In this document: positions 1 through 12,932 of the stretch, piece after piece
Layout: every line of letters starts with the position of its first letter
Numbering within the stretch: the stretch's first letter is position 1
Assembly (NCBI GenBank): GCA_004794785.1
Contig: SJOL01007233.1
Span: forward strand, 92,229-156,228
Origin: Opisthorchis felineus
Lineage: Eukaryota > Platyhelminthes > Trematoda > Opisthorchiida > Opisthorchiidae
DNA: 64,000 bases
Reading direction: 5' to 3'
Position numbers and translations under genes: made by a program
The notes under the pieces: model-generated
Seen by the model: the letters and a program-made list of their open reading frames with translations, nothing else
Database searches by the model: none
Told to the model about the DNA's origin: nothing

Positions 1-856
1 CATCGTGAAATGTGGTCAGAGTCTAAAACCTGTCATTCGTTTGGAATAAAAGGCCGCAACAAGCTATCTAAAACGACTGGCTTCTACCATCAGACAAAAA
101 TTTGAAAATCCAGCGGGAAATCAAATGAAGAAAACGGGAGTGGCTGAGACACATTCAACGGCGGCTACGTTAGTCTATTAGAGAATCTGGAAGAACGGTG
201 GGACCAGCTACCTTCGGCTGACAGAGTCCAAGCTAAGGCATTGGCTACTATGCCAATACATGCTGTTGGTCAGCGTAGAAGAATGGCTATGTTGTCGGCT
301 GCCATCAGCTTAGTCTGGCGGGAAGCGCCGGTTTATTTGATAGAACAAGGCAAAACAAAAGTCGCATTAAAATCCGAAGCTAGAATGTCTCTGAATAGGA
401 AACTTGGCAGACTGACGTTGCTTAGTTTTCTGAGCAGATTATGAGCCTAAGTTTTTTACAGAGTTGCTGTTTATTGGTCCGTTAGAAGTAAATAGAATGC
501 TAACAGACCAAATGAGGGGTTACAAACGAATGAGAAATAGAAAATAAAGAATATCGTCGGGTCAATTATTTCACTCATTTTGTGGACTATGGATATTGTT
601 GACGCGTTGATATAACGAGATTACTGGTTATCTGACAACCATAAATTGAAAAACCCTGACATGACACCCGTATATCTTCCTGTTTAAGTAATGATGGACA
701 ATTCTGAAAGCTGTGGGTGGTTGTAGGATTTGTACAGTTCACATCAGGTGCGTTCAATTTTGCGCTGGGGAAGTAGGACTAACATGCTCGCCTCGCTTCA
801 AACGAGAGCAATGTGAATATGAATGCCAGTTTACACACCCAAATGTTCCACATGAT

Positions 857-931
857 TTCGATGAAGACACTCATTTGCACATCAGTGTGGTTTTCACGGG
901 AGACTCAACTGGATCTCTCGTTTATACTATT
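857..931 (+). repeat. Dispersed repeat core, copy 1
   Basis: This segment is a diverged copy of a core found at least five times in the window. Its signature is CTCATTTGCA, then a hinge near TTTTCACGGGAGACTCAACT, then TCTCGTTTAT. The other copies are on the minus strand at about 3145-3220, 5640-5790, 28040-28185 and 45845-45935. No coding potential is shared among the copies beyond chance frames, so I read it as a non-autonomous mobile element or its fragment. The family is not recognised. Confidence 0.65.
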
Positions 932-3144
932 CTGCATGCCTATTTTTCGTCTGTCTGTGTGTAGTTTTGAGTATACGCACTCTACATTTGGCCTTCAGTT
1001 GGAGTTTGAATTGGTTGTGACATGGATGTGTGCAGGCTTCACTAGCCACATGGCAAATGTCAGATGTCAGAAGCGATTTCCGTAATCGGGTGTAAGAAGG
1101 CGAACGGAAACCCCAGCAGAATTTGGGTACCTCACCAAAGGATGAGACACGCATACAGCAGTGGAAATCGGTCTCGAATGATTGACCATCGGCTTATATT
1201 TTTTGCATTGTGTACGGTCAGTTATGTTTTGTTCGGTCAACGAGAGTCTGTCAGTGCGTAGTTATGGCTCCGTGTGCAAGAACGATTAATGAAAAAACGG
1301 ATCATTATCTTACTCGGAAGACTTGTAAACTGGTGGGAGGGGTATCACGTTTACGTCGTTCAAATAATTGAAGCCAAAAATGCATTTCTTCCGGGTTGAT
1401 CACGCCGCTGTACACGCACACGCTAGATGTTTGCTATGGTGCTCAGGCAAAACCCACACGGCGGTCGTAGTTTTGACACACTACTCGAGAATAATACACT
1501 TGAATTCACTTTACAATTATTAGGGACCTTTTCAAGAAGCCACAATATTACTGATTCCGTACACAACGAAGATAATGGTCAAATTTCTTATAAGAAATAC
1601 TGCGGAAGAAGGCTGCGAATAGATTACTGTGGAGGATACCCTTCTGGACAGGAGCTTCTATAAAGCATTTGCACCACATCGCAAACACAAAACCGCATTC
1701 AAGATGGTGATCAACATTATTGTTGTCTTAATGATGATGCCCTCTGTAATATGTCGTTTTTCACTGATGCAAAATTTCTCGGAAACAGAATAAGTGTTTT
1801 TGCTCACACTTTAGCCTGTTTTCCCCCGATTCTCGCCTGACGACATCTTTCCTAAAAAAATTGGACAGTGTGTTAGCGAAGCCGAAATGGGTTATATGAG
1901 TGCGCTTAGTGAGTATGCTGTATGATCATCCTTATCATGAAAACAGTCCTTTCCCAATGTTAGCCCAAGAATCCTTGGAAGACAACACTAAATGGAGGGT
2001 TACTGAAGTCAACAGTTTGCAACCAGCAACAAGCTTCAAACAAATTTTGGTCCACGGACATGAACTGATGTGCATCGATGCCCCCTAGATACCGACAGCA
2101 AATATGTAAAGCCTTCATATTTGGACAACATATTTTATAACCGCAGTTACTCTCTCGGGTAGACATGAGACTGTCGGTCTCCAAATGCCCTTTCCTGTAA
2201 TGTCCTCCATCAGACATTAACAGTCTTACTAACTGTATTTTACATAGTGACTTCTATGCGAGTTTCCCCTTGCTTATCAACAATACAAATAGGTTGCTTA
2301 GCTCAGAAGAAAGAATACTTAATAGGACAAATGGAACTTGTTTGGAAGGTCCACACCTGATCAGCCAGTCAACACATGACCACGTGGTTTTGACTCAGTG
2401 AAAATACATTGTCTTCTTCAGCATTCTGGAAATTGCTGGAACCCATTTATAACTGGATGCATAATCTCATCATTTGTATTTTCTTGTGGTAAGGAGGTGC
2501 CTGTACATGGGTAGTATCAAAGAAAGTCGCATTTTTGAAGCACCCATACGCAATACTCTGAAGTTAATTCAAAATAAACCCGATGCTAAAAGATGCGTTG
2601 AGCTAAACTCTCAAACAAGAACCATATTTAAAGTTGCGGTGATTCTGGAAAAATATTGACCATATTCCCAGTTTTGCACACCTACATGTCCATAGAAACG
2701 CTCCATCATTTAGCCTCCAAAAGTCAATTTTATAGGCTGTATAACTGCTAGTACCAACATTGTCATCCTAAATATGACTACAATATTAATCGAAGAGATA
2801 GTGGCATACTGTCCCGGAGTGTCAACGGGTGGCCCACAGTAACACTTATATTGTGCTATATTTGGGTCGTTGAACTGATGGATGATACATGTACCTCAAT
2901 GACCAACGGGTGCTCATTGTAATGCCGTCATGTTTAAGGCGGCTGATTACTTGAGACATGCTTTCGCACGTCAGACCTCCAGTCTTATTCTCTCTGGTTT
3001 ACATCACCGTCAATGGCTTGAATGTGGTAAAACATTTGACTCCGCACAAGCCGTAAGTGGCTTCCTATGCGCAGGCATTTAATGGTCTAATCAGTTTTAA
3101 CTGGCAAATCCGAATCGCATGCCAGCCATCCACAATTACCGGTC

Positions 3145-3220
3145 CATATCATAAACGATGGACTCAGTTGAGTCTCTCGTGAAAACCAAATTAATTTGCA
3201 GATGAGTGTATCTGTCAAAA
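3145..3220 (-). repeat. Dispersed repeat core, copy 2
   Basis: Minus-strand copy of the same core as at 857-931. The plus strand shows ATAAACGATGGACTCAGTTG followed by the partner segment ending GAGTGTATCTGTC. The flanks do not match the other copies well, so element ends cannot be set. Confidence 0.65.
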
Positions 3221-4695
3221 CCCGTCCACTTCGTTTCACCGGAAATCCTAACTTCAAGTGCGAAGTTGCGCTAGTTCAACGGTATTCACTGCACCGGAAT
3301 CACTGGCTTTGAAGTGTATAAATAATGGTAACCAATTTTTAACGTTGAATGTCATGTAGACAAGAAATAGGCTTCGGCGTTGACGAAAAGGATATTTTTT
3401 CAGTCTGAGTGAAGTCGGACTCTGCCATTTTTTCTCCCTAATGGGAACATTCATCTTAGTCGACACGCATAAGTTTTTGAACCTAAGATGCCCAGCGCGA
3501 CAAAAGTCTTCCGACTGAGTTAAGTGAAGGGCTAACATGGGTACTCAGGCCTCTGAACTCAAACTGTACCGTTGTGTGAAAGAATGCTGCAATCATCAAC
3601 GGTAATCAACGCAGATTACTGAACATTTGTTTGATAGTGTTTTGCCTAGTTGTCAACCTTATGTTAACAACGCTGGGTGGATAAATGCAGCTGGACTCAT
3701 AGTTACGGAAATTCAAGGAAGCCCTGTTTGGAACGACAGACTGAAGCACTTCCTAGACCGAATTTTGTAAGCTGCATTTTCCATAATTCAAAAATTGCAT
3801 GACGGATTCCGTGGTTGAAAAATTGTAAAAGGCATTGAGTCAAATGTTTAGCGCAAATCCATATGGCATCCTATTTTATTGTGTATTTTTTTAAAACAGT
3901 TTAACTGGGTAGCAGTTATGGCATAAAATTAGGGTGGTTTGATAATACTACACCACGCAGTTTATCGGAACGGGGTTTGCGGGCAAGGTGGTGGCTACAG
4001 AATTGATCAGAAAGAAGGAACCCAAACGCGGACCGTTTAAGCATAAACTTCTAATGGTTATCCGAGCCAATGAATCAACAGCATTTGGGACGGGCAACTG
4101 AAACAGACGAAAATTAGAGGGCGATTTGAAAGATTCACCTCATACGGACGTTACTACATGAGGCTTGAGGATACTGTTTTACATGGTTGTCGCCATTTGA
4201 CCAGACGTTTTTCGCAAATCCTTCAGGTGTTTAGTAACATACGGATCCCTCATCAGTTTGCATTCCATTTTAGTAATTCACTGTACGAGCGTTAATCCGA
4301 TGCTGGAGACCAACGACGCGACTGAAGTGCAGGCGAATTACAAGTCATAAGTTGATGGATTTATCCCACGGCACTCTATGGGACTTCACTTCGAAAGGGT
4401 GACGAAAGTACTTAACTTCACCTAATAGTTCTGACTCTTCTGGTGCGCACGCGTCGCAGTGCATTTTTTCCATCATGAGGCTTTTGGTCCGCCTAACGTG
4501 GAATAAAATACGTATACCCTTTTAATTAGGGACTCCAATTCACCTGCGAAAATTCACCTGTGCATATGTAGTCCTTCGGTCTTTGGGCGCCTCTGACTAA
4601 TCCGGTGCAGCTGTTTGCTTTCGAACAAAGCAGTTTGTTGTCGTGATATGACGCCATTATTTATGAGTGATTTGTTTTGCAATACTTCCTGGCAG

Positions 4696-4703
4696 TATAA
4701 ATA
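4696..4703 (+). promoter_or_regulatory. TATA box of the knottin gene
   Basis: A perfect TATAAATA lies 41-48 nt before the ATG at 4744. With the usual 25-30 nt spacing the start of transcription would fall near 4726-4732, giving a very short leader. The FN3 genes at 13751 and 46822 have similarly placed AT-rich boxes. Function is inferred from position only. Confidence 0.55.
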
Positions 4704-4743
4704 TGCGCATACAAACTGGTAAGCGACAGGCTTGAGTTTAAAC

Positions 4744-5175
4744 ATGATATTCTTCGGGATATCCCTCCTTATTGTGTACGTTGGTGCATACGATTCAAGT
4801 GAGTAGACCTTAATCACATTTTTGCCGTTGATTGCAATAAGTCGGCGGTCATGCATGTCTGACTTATTTGCATACATAGCTCACGCAGTAAAAGACATCT
4901 GCCTTGAACCTCAAACTGGGAAGCATGCAAACTTACTGGCTATCCCGATTTAACTGAGAAAATGTGTTTCTTCACGTCATTTTTCCCAATGTTTTGCAGT
5001 GCTGACTTCGGGCAACTGCGTTGGATTCAATCATGAATGCTCTGCAAGCAAAGTTTGCTGCGAAGGTTATCAATGCAAGGACGGGAAATGCACCGGCTGT
5101 TCAAAAAAGGATAAATTTTGTAGCAAGTCGGAGACCTGCTGCTCAAACACTTGTAAAGAGCATTCCTGCACGTAA
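4744..5175 (+). CDS. Secreted peptide with two tandem ICK (knottin) domains
   Basis: Two exons join to 76 codons. Exon 1 (4744-4798) encodes a hydrophobic signal peptide (core residues about 2-15) and ends one base into a codon at a GTGAGT donor. Exon 2 (5000-5175) follows a TTTTGCAG acceptor in matching phase and ends at TAA. The mature part has 12 cysteines at 25, 32, 38, 39, 44, 49 and 52, 59, 65, 66, 70, 75. That gives C-x6-C-x5-CC-x4-C-x4-C, then C-x6-C-x5-CC-x3-C-x4-C. This is the inhibitor cystine-knot spacing, used twice with only two residues between the units. ICK peptides elsewhere act as channel or receptor ligands, protease inhibitors or venom components; which applies here is unknown. 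Lysines are frequent and the product is probably secreted. A TATA box lies 41-48 nt before the start. No AATAAA is evident close downstream. The cysteine spacing is seen directly; the knot fold is inference from it. Confidence 0.8.
4799..4999 (+). other. Intron of the knottin gene
   Basis: A 201-nt intron with GT at 4799-4800 (GTGAGT) and AG at 4998-4999, preceded by a pyrimidine-rich TTTTTCCCAATGTTTTGCAG. It is phase 1: the first base of a codon is left in exon 1 and two bases lie in exon 2. Confidence 0.75.
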
Positions 5176-5633
5176 TCTGGCGATAAAAATGCAGGTGGCA
5201 CAATGTTTCTGTACTGCTTTCTGGGGATCAACAACGTGAATTATCTTTATACCGTGTAATGGGCTTTTGGACCTGGGTACAATTATAACATTTGGAAACT
5301 GAATCCATCAATACCTTGTACCAGCTCACGTTTCTGCAAACTCCTGTTTAACACAAACGCTTTATTGCACATCCGCATTCGTCGTAAATTCGACAAACGT
5401 TTTCCCCTGGCGCTTATTAATATGGTTGTACAAGATTGTTTTTATTTTATACCACTGTCACTGCAATTAATATTGTCGTTTGGTTCTCCTCAGAAAATAC
5501 AAAAAGGGAGTACTGATGCCAAGAAGAAGTTACAAAAGGTTCCCCATAAGAGGTAACCATTTCAGAGAGAGTGTGGGCTCTCTGCGTACTTACGGCACTT
5601 TTGTGTGTGGTACATGTCGTTAGGAAAATGTAC

Positions 5634-5900
5634 TGCAACTTCCTGAATATCGTACCAACACAAACATGGGCGGCCTTTGTCCAACACATTCAGTTGAAGA
5701 ATATCATAAACGAGAGATTCAGTTGAGTCTCCCGTGTAAAACAAATTGATCTGCAAATGAGTGTATTTGTCGAAATTAGTCCAATCTGGGTTCAAGTAGA
5801 ACATAAGGTTAATGGAAACTCGGGGACTGAGCCTGCCTGATGAGCTCCAAGAAGGGTGAAACCGGCCAAGGACTGTCGATGGATTTTCAGCAACCTTGTG
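5634..5900 (-). repeat. Composite dispersed repeat, copy 3 (core plus second module)
   Basis: The left part is the repeat core (plus-strand ATCATAAACGAGAGATTCAG and GCAAATGAGTGTATTTGTCG). It extends leftwards into a segment shared with the copy at 28 kb (GAATATCGTACCAACACAA). The right part at about 5835-5895 carries a second module, CCTGATGAGCTCCAAGAAGG to TTTTCAGCAACCTTGTGAG. That module recurs at 45757-45835 but in the opposite orientation relative to the core. A 120-codon minus-strand frame spans it but looks incidental. Likely a mobile-element relic of unknown class. Confidence 0.65.
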
Positions 5901-8900
5901 AGTAGTTTCCTTTATAAAAAGCATTCAGCATTGCTTGTCCTTTCTTCGACTGTGGGTCTTAAGACGCGTGGTTCCATACTAAACATTCTTGTATACGTTG
6001 GGATTCATCTTATCTGACCGGAACTGTTGATGGTACGACTTTGAATGGAACGCTTTTCTATTTTTATCTAAAATTCTCCTGTGATCCTTCCACATTCATC
6101 TTTGCATTTAATTTTTATGTGTGTGACCATGCTCTTCAAAAATGGACGCTAATAAGACGGTAAGGCGGGAAAATGGAACAGTTACTTCTACAAAATTAAT
6201 TTGAACATCCCATATGACCGCAGGCAATATGTTCCTGGAATTAGGATTACGCTTGTTTCACACTATTCCACTTCATAGATATCGGGTGCAGGCGAAATAA
6301 TATTGCATCAACCAAGTAAAACCTGACAAAAAACGCAACGGCCTAAAGATGTTCAAAAGATGAGACGATCGATATTGAAGTGAAAGTTGCTCAAATGGAA
6401 CTCGAACAGATTGTCTTTAGAGCGAAATGTCTTGAAATGATTAGCTGTCAGTGAGGCACATTCGAACTTCAAATAAGACAGTACATAATAATGAACATGC
6501 CAAGATAAAACATAACCAAAACTGAAAACATCGCGAAGGTATACCATCTGTTCACTGTGAAAAATTTGTTTAAAGCACAGAAATTTGGAGCGAGTTTACG
6601 GACTCTTAGGGATCTTCCAGAATATTGATTATGGCTTTAATTTAAACAGTGTTTAAGAACCGATTCTTCAGCTGGCGATAATACTTCCAGCAGTTCATTT
6701 TAGACTACTTGACGTGGAATTAAAAGACAATGGCCTACTTGTTTCCCTGATGCCTATACATCCGCAGATAAAGTTGACACCATTTTTATTTCTATTTTGT
6801 TAATGATTGGTGCGCCCCCACTTGTCAGCTAATTCAAAATTTAATATCCATATCGAAACGGGGTAGTCAGCTGGGCATGCGAAAGCATCAACCATATTTG
6901 GTTAACATAAATGTGTGTGATGGACTTTGACTTCGTCTGAATTACAGGCGCATGCGCCCATCGGCTGACGAAAAAAATAACACTGAATTGAAGATTCAAC
7001 AATATGGTCACCGACACCTCAGAACACCATTATGCTATTATGCACCCTGACTCAATTACTAGTTAATGGATTGATGATTTTCGCTCGGAAGTTACCAGGT
7101 TCTTTCGGAAATAAATTTCAGAAATTATAAGTTCAGTCATTTCTTCAACTGCTGGTAAAAACAACAAAGAACGAATATTGGATAGGGTTGAATTATGGGA
7201 CCATCCGAGGCAATATTTCGTCGGGAATGATTTTTTTGTTATTTTCCGGAGTTTCCGCTGCGATTTTCATGACAGACCATAATTACAACTTCAAAAATAA
7301 ATGCACGCACATACAGCTATTTCTACTGACGAAGTGTACAACATACATCTGGAGTAACCGCAGACGGCACACAGAGTAGTGATAGTCTAACACTTAGCAT
7401 GACTGCAGGACTACAACGCAAAAAAAAAACGATCTTATATGTAGAGGACAGAACTGCTTCCGCTTTATGGTGATTGCGAAGTATGTTGAGTACTCAAAGC
7501 CGTAAACATTGGCACTTTTCAGCGTGCATTATTTAATGTTAGTATCTCTAGCAAACATTTTTCAAACCGGACCGGACCCCAAATACAAAGATCTAGCAAC
7601 ATTTTCGAACTAGTGTTGTCCGGTTAATCATATGCTTTGATCGGCAGCAGAAGTTTATAGCCGCGCTCTGTATTCTGGTAGGCGTGCGTAATAAATTTAG
7701 CTGCTTTTCGACTGTTTGCGCTAAATACCCTTTAGATATACCGAAAAAACTGAGCAAAAATTAGGGTTTGCTATGCACAACATTCTTTCTGTGTAATCCA
7801 ATAACGAAATGCGATGATAACAGCTCGAAAGAAGATATTCACAAGAAATACCACAATACAACCATGCGTTCAAAGCATTAGGGCTATATAGACCATTTGG
7901 TCTGAGGCAGCAGGTGCGTATAGTACAGGTTCAGTAGACCGTTGCCTTAATATGAACACAACACCAAAGTTTACATTGAAACCGGAGTTTTTGAGACAGC
8001 GTTGGGCACCCTAAATGGCAGAGATTGACAGAGATTTTCACGAATAGTGGTAATATAGAAGTTTAATTTGGACAAAAAACTGACATGATAAAATATGAAA
8101 GAGTATTCTCCTGGCTTTGATGATGCGGCAGGCGGAGACGCTGATGGATGATGTTTCACGCCTTTTGAAGCATTATGATTAGGGCACTTGAAGGTACCTA
8201 ACATTATCACATGGAATATTGATACAAACATTCATCGGTCAGTGTGAATTTCATCACATTTTACCTCACGGCCAATGTATCCTGTAAAAATGGATGCAAA
8301 ATCTGTCTTGCACTTAGATGGCATGTCTTGTGGGATGGTATCTTTTACTATTAGGCAAGAACAATCTCTGAAAAATCAAGCAAACTGCTCCTCTGTGTGA
8401 AAATCTCTACTAAATCGATCATTAAACGATGAGAACCAACAGAGTACACATCGAATTTGATTAATTTAAGCCAACATAAATTCTCCGGAAGCCATCGGTA
8501 GTGGTAAAATCTGGCTTGTGTATTTCGGTACCAAAATTGCCGTGTAGATATTGTAAGCCCGAACAAGCAACGGGTCAAATATGAACTACATTCCCATACA
8601 GTTTTTGCTCCTTTGCATGTGATTCGCCCGGTTTGCCTGATTAATTTTCACCGGAACTCTGCATTCCGAATTCATGCATAACGTTTCCTTCTTCAGGTCA
8701 GTGAACACACCAAAAGTAGGCTGTTCACTATATCCGTTAAACTCATACCCTAATGAGCTTGGTGTTTCATGAAATAGATCTCAACCAACTTTTTCAGCCT
8801 TAAAGATTTGCAGATAACACATACCATTCAAACCAACACTAGCTTCCACCCTCTGGGTCATTGTTGGGCTGCCGGAAGACCCATTTTGTCACATCAGCCT

Positions 8901-8963
8901 TGTGATAACCGGGACAAATATGCCTTTGACTGCATTGTGTATTCAACACTTCAAGGATCCGCA

Positions 8964-8964
<1 letters not shown>

Positions 8965-9000
<36 letters not shown>
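8965..9000 (+). repeat. (ATT)12 microsatellite
   Basis: Twelve perfect ATT units. Such tails can mark the 3' end of a retroposed element, but nothing upstream is recognisable. Confidence 0.95.
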
Positions 9001-9204
9001 GCTCAGCTTCTACCACTGTGTTGAGCTTTCACGTTTAGACTCTGGATTGTGTGCACAAAATCCTATTCTGAAAGGTAAATGAGCCCCGGCAAGCTGGGCA
9101 GATTGTTTTACCCTGCTTATACGAAGTTATGGGGCACAAATCTACAGTTTCTCAAAGTGACAGCTGCATTAATCCACCTTTTGAGTGAGTGAAGTAAGGG
9201 CAAC

Positions 9205-9519
9205 TTGGCAATTCCTCGTTGGAACGAAGTTACCAAGATAGCTCACAAAATACCGTATAACCATCTAGCACACATGAACGCCAAGTTCCGTGATCAAAAT
9301 GCCCGTTTCAAAGAAATATGGTGTGAATGTCTGGACAAACTTTACTCAAACTTTGACCATTCTGTGCAAGTCAAATGTACCATAGCAGTACAAATACACT
9401 CCACACTGTGGCCACTTCTGTTTAGTTGCAAGTTAGGACTCGAGGTTAAACCGTTGAGGTGGAGTTTCAGGATCGATTTTAAAAAGACTATCAACCATCG
9501 TGACCTTCAAGTGGCATAA
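9205..9519 (+). other. Unassigned open frame, 104 codons
   Basis: An open frame of 104 codons beginning with TTG and having no in-frame ATG until residue 24. Its composition looks protein-like in the first half (charged helices with W and C). I recognise no domain, there is no evident promoter, and splice sites are not convincing. It may be chance or a mobile-element remnant. Confidence 0.15.
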
Positions 9520-12500
9520 TAAGTCGGCATTTGGCAACGTTTCTTTATAGATGTCCTCTTGAACGGGTACTGTGCATGGGCCTCTTTCAATTCGGCCTTC
9601 GCTGATGGGTCAGCATTAGAAGGGTCCGCCGATTAGCAAGTATCATGCAACAAATAAGCGTTACATGGTCACTTCGTGTAAGAATCTGAATCTGTTTGGG
9701 CGTCCTGTCTTTCCTACATAAGGTGAGAATTATCGGTTGCAGCACGGTGTCCAAATTGCGCCCCGCGGGTGTGCTGTATCTACACGGCGGGCAAATTATG
9801 CTGCCTGCCTACTGCTTCTCAATGTAATCGGTTATCTTAACTCAGGTTATTTCTCGCGCATCGTGCCCCATCAAATCTCATGCAGATACGCGGTGGTCAG
9901 TACGACGCCGGACTGTCAGGACTACAGGCCAGCGAGGCTAGATTCTTCACACCAGCCACAGGATTAGGAATCGCTTATGTTTGCTCTATCTAGCTCCACT
10001 AGACATACGCTTCTGCAAAAGCTGTTCAGCTGATCTGTATCTACCCGACCTTTCATTATCTCGTCTCCGTATGCCACGACATTATCAGCCTACCTAGATT
10101 TTAGTGATAAACTTCACTCCAGATGTGCAACCGACAAAAGCGGAAAAATCTGAAGCCTACTGTGTAACGTCCAACATCTCCAGCCAAAAAAACTAGAAGC
10201 AAGCGGATCAAACTCCAAAAATTACTGCGATAAATTGTAGGCTAATTCTGGCTCCTCAAGACGTTTACGTGCTACCACTAAACATTCATTCGGCCCATAC
10301 TAGTAGTAAACAACGAACCCATGGTTATACACACATAGTGATATATGATTTAGGATGGCATTCCCCGGTTAGTTGTTGCCTTGTTGGCCAATGCACGGCT
10401 TTGCTGTAAAGATTGATGTCAATCTGGCGTGGCGTACCTTGGTGGTATGTTCATTACACTATTCATGGACATGTTGCTTCAACTATTTCATGCATTTGCA
10501 GTTGTGTGAGTTAGTTGTTGTCATATAGAACCTTACTTCTTATTCGAAATCCGCATACCAACTTGTATCAAAACAGCGTTGGCCTGTCGAAATTTCACGA
10601 CTATTCATGCTCTCGAAGTTGGGCTCAGAGATGAGCTCATCTGTCTGATACTGAAGATGAATGGACAGCAGCCTCACCTGCAAATTAGTGTGTGTTATCG
10701 TACAGTGAGCAAAACATTCCAGGGAAACCATGTAAGTTGTCCGGAGGCGGAAAATAGTATCGCTTTGAGAAACTAAATAAACATCCAACAAGTCTTCCGA
10801 AACAAGAACGCTGAATCATTTATATTGAGCATAGTTCTGTTACGGATGTACTAGAGTAGAAATCAATACCTGATGCCAGGTTGTCTACTGGAGCAGTACA
10901 GGAAACCATCAAAGTCTTCGAAGAATTAGAAACTAAAAGGTCATTCTACCCCGGTGTATGCTCACACCGCTTGTCTTGAACAGGGACTCAAGTCACCCCA
11001 ATTCATTCACGGAGATGCCGTATTCAGTGATGAAGGCCAAATCATCAAATTATCACTGACAAAATATCAGTAAAAAGAAAATTGTCTTTAGCCGAATGAC
11101 TGTCAGCGGCACTGAGTTGCACTTAAACAGCTTGCTATAACTAGTGAGGCCGCTGAGTTAATCGTCACCCAGTAGTCACAGCTAATATAGAGCTCAGAGA
11201 TTTGCTTTCTTTCCACATTTTTTTTATCGAGCTGGACTACATAGTCGGTTTCACAAAGTTGATGAAATCAGCCTGAATATTTCGAATAATGACCGTTTTC
11301 TGTGTTGTCCTAATTCAAGGCAATCGGCCTGCGGTCCGAATGGTACGGTAATCAACTGGTAAACGGAGGTCACAGGTTAAGATCCCCTTATGGATTCGTG
11401 AGGTATCCACTACTAATGAATCTCTGAGAGTATGAAACTGTTGTGCAGCGTTCCCGGTTCTTCAGCCTTGACTGACATCTCTGGTAGGACAGAAATGCAG
11501 CTGAGCTGAAGTCCTCGATTCTCCTCGCCACTTACAAAATATAAGTAACCTGTTCAGAAAACTGGAAGAGGCCCACAGATTGCACGGGCTCTTCCAAGAA
11601 GTCGTCACTCGAGAAGCCCGTTAACACCGGATAACGTGACATGAATCTTTTTATTGGATGATATGTGGTAGATTGGGTAGATTGGTCATAGTGTCGCTAC
11701 TCGTGTCCGAATTGTACAATATTGGGCCACTATCTAGAAGGTCACGCGCGCCGACCTTCCTGGAGGTGTAGCTTACTAACGATTCCCAGCCAGGTGAATT
11801 TTAGGACGGATTCATAATTACAATATAATTCCATCTATTTTCCGTCGGTAATATAACCTGTCGTTTCTCATATATAAAACACCAACTCTTTTTCTACTCT
11901 CTCACCGACTGACTTACTGATTCCCTCCAGTTGAGTAGTTCCTGTTGAAGACTTTCCTTTACTACTGAGCCAAACTGTTTGACATTTTTCTTTAGTTTTA
12001 TTGGAGCAACACGCAACAATATTGACGTCGGTAAATATTCCATGCACTTTATAATGGTTTCGTTTAAGAACGAAACTAGTACCACATTATACCCTTATTT
12101 TTTGTTTGAAAAAAAACGTGGGCCTCAAGGAAAGAAAATTCGTACGCAAGTCATTGAAATTAAATCCCACCATACAATGGTTGAAGGGCGACACTTCAGA
12201 CTTCCTTTGTGCTAACAATCGTTATGATTTGTAGCGCTATAAGTGATGGAGCTCTGCCATCCTCAGGTGACACAAACCTGCAGAATAATTCATTCCATCG
12301 TAAGAAGAATCCGCGGCGAACCAGAAGTGTTCAAAGTGACAAAAGACAAACACTTACCTTTTGTGCTGCAATTTCTACAGTACAGTGCGCCTAACGGTGC
12401 AACAGCTCAGAGGTTGAAGAAATTTACTAAAGTATCCGGAAAATGAAACTCATTGGGGCTCCTGACAGCAGACCAATAAAGTTTGCCAATTAAGGACCAT

Positions 12501-12838
12501 TATCCTATGACTGTCCTGGCTACTCCTTATGTAACACTGTGGATGTGTGAAAAAATAAGATTACGATGGATTATGTTGTAGATGAACAAATCGGAGCTGC
12601 TAACCTCCAAACACTTTATGGAGTAGGCCGATTCCCCGCGGTAGGTTGCCATGATTCAAATGCTTAATGTATAGCCTACATCGGTAATCCTCCAGGAGCG
12701 CTTTTCCCTAAACATTTGAAACCACCCACTTCGAAACAACTTTTTTGTGACAGCTCATTGGCCGTAAACCAGTCGCGAACGCTGCTCTCTGCTCTTACTT
12801 AAGAAATGGTGCATATCCACTGTTCAGTTATGAATACA

Positions 12839-12932
12839 AACATATGCATACGACATATGCATATGCATGTTTGCTTATACAAGTATATATGTACTTACAT
12901 ACATTTACATTTTTATATATACATATATATAA
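12839..12932. repeat. AT-rich block with CATATG/ATGCAT palindromes
   Basis: Several overlapping CATATG and ATGCAT palindromes followed by runs of TATATA. It is low-complexity sequence with potential to form hairpins. No feature is assigned. Confidence 0.7.

Larger units (their letters stand above)
1..4695. other. Gene-poor stretch with repeats, left edge
   Basis: I see no convincing gene here. Open frames are short, lack matching splice sites and show no recognisable domain. The stretch holds two copies of a dispersed repeat core (near 857-931 plus, 3145-3220 minus). It also holds a short segment at 2.30-2.40 kb that resembles FN3 module B of the gene at 13.7 kb, and a small Cys-containing reading at about 3546-3600 that stops quickly. 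These are described separately. Confidence 0.5.

Noticed and set aside
241..444. 67-codon frame near the left edge
   Set aside because: It starts at TTG, has no domain or splice support, and is of a length expected by chance.
5562..5924. 120-codon minus-strand frame
   Set aside because: It coincides with the composite dispersed repeat, and other copies do not keep the frame.
11335..11400. tRNA-like A and B boxes (also near 41.42 and 50.30 kb)
   Set aside because: The boxes are imperfect and no cloverleaf could be drawn; they may be old SINE remnants.
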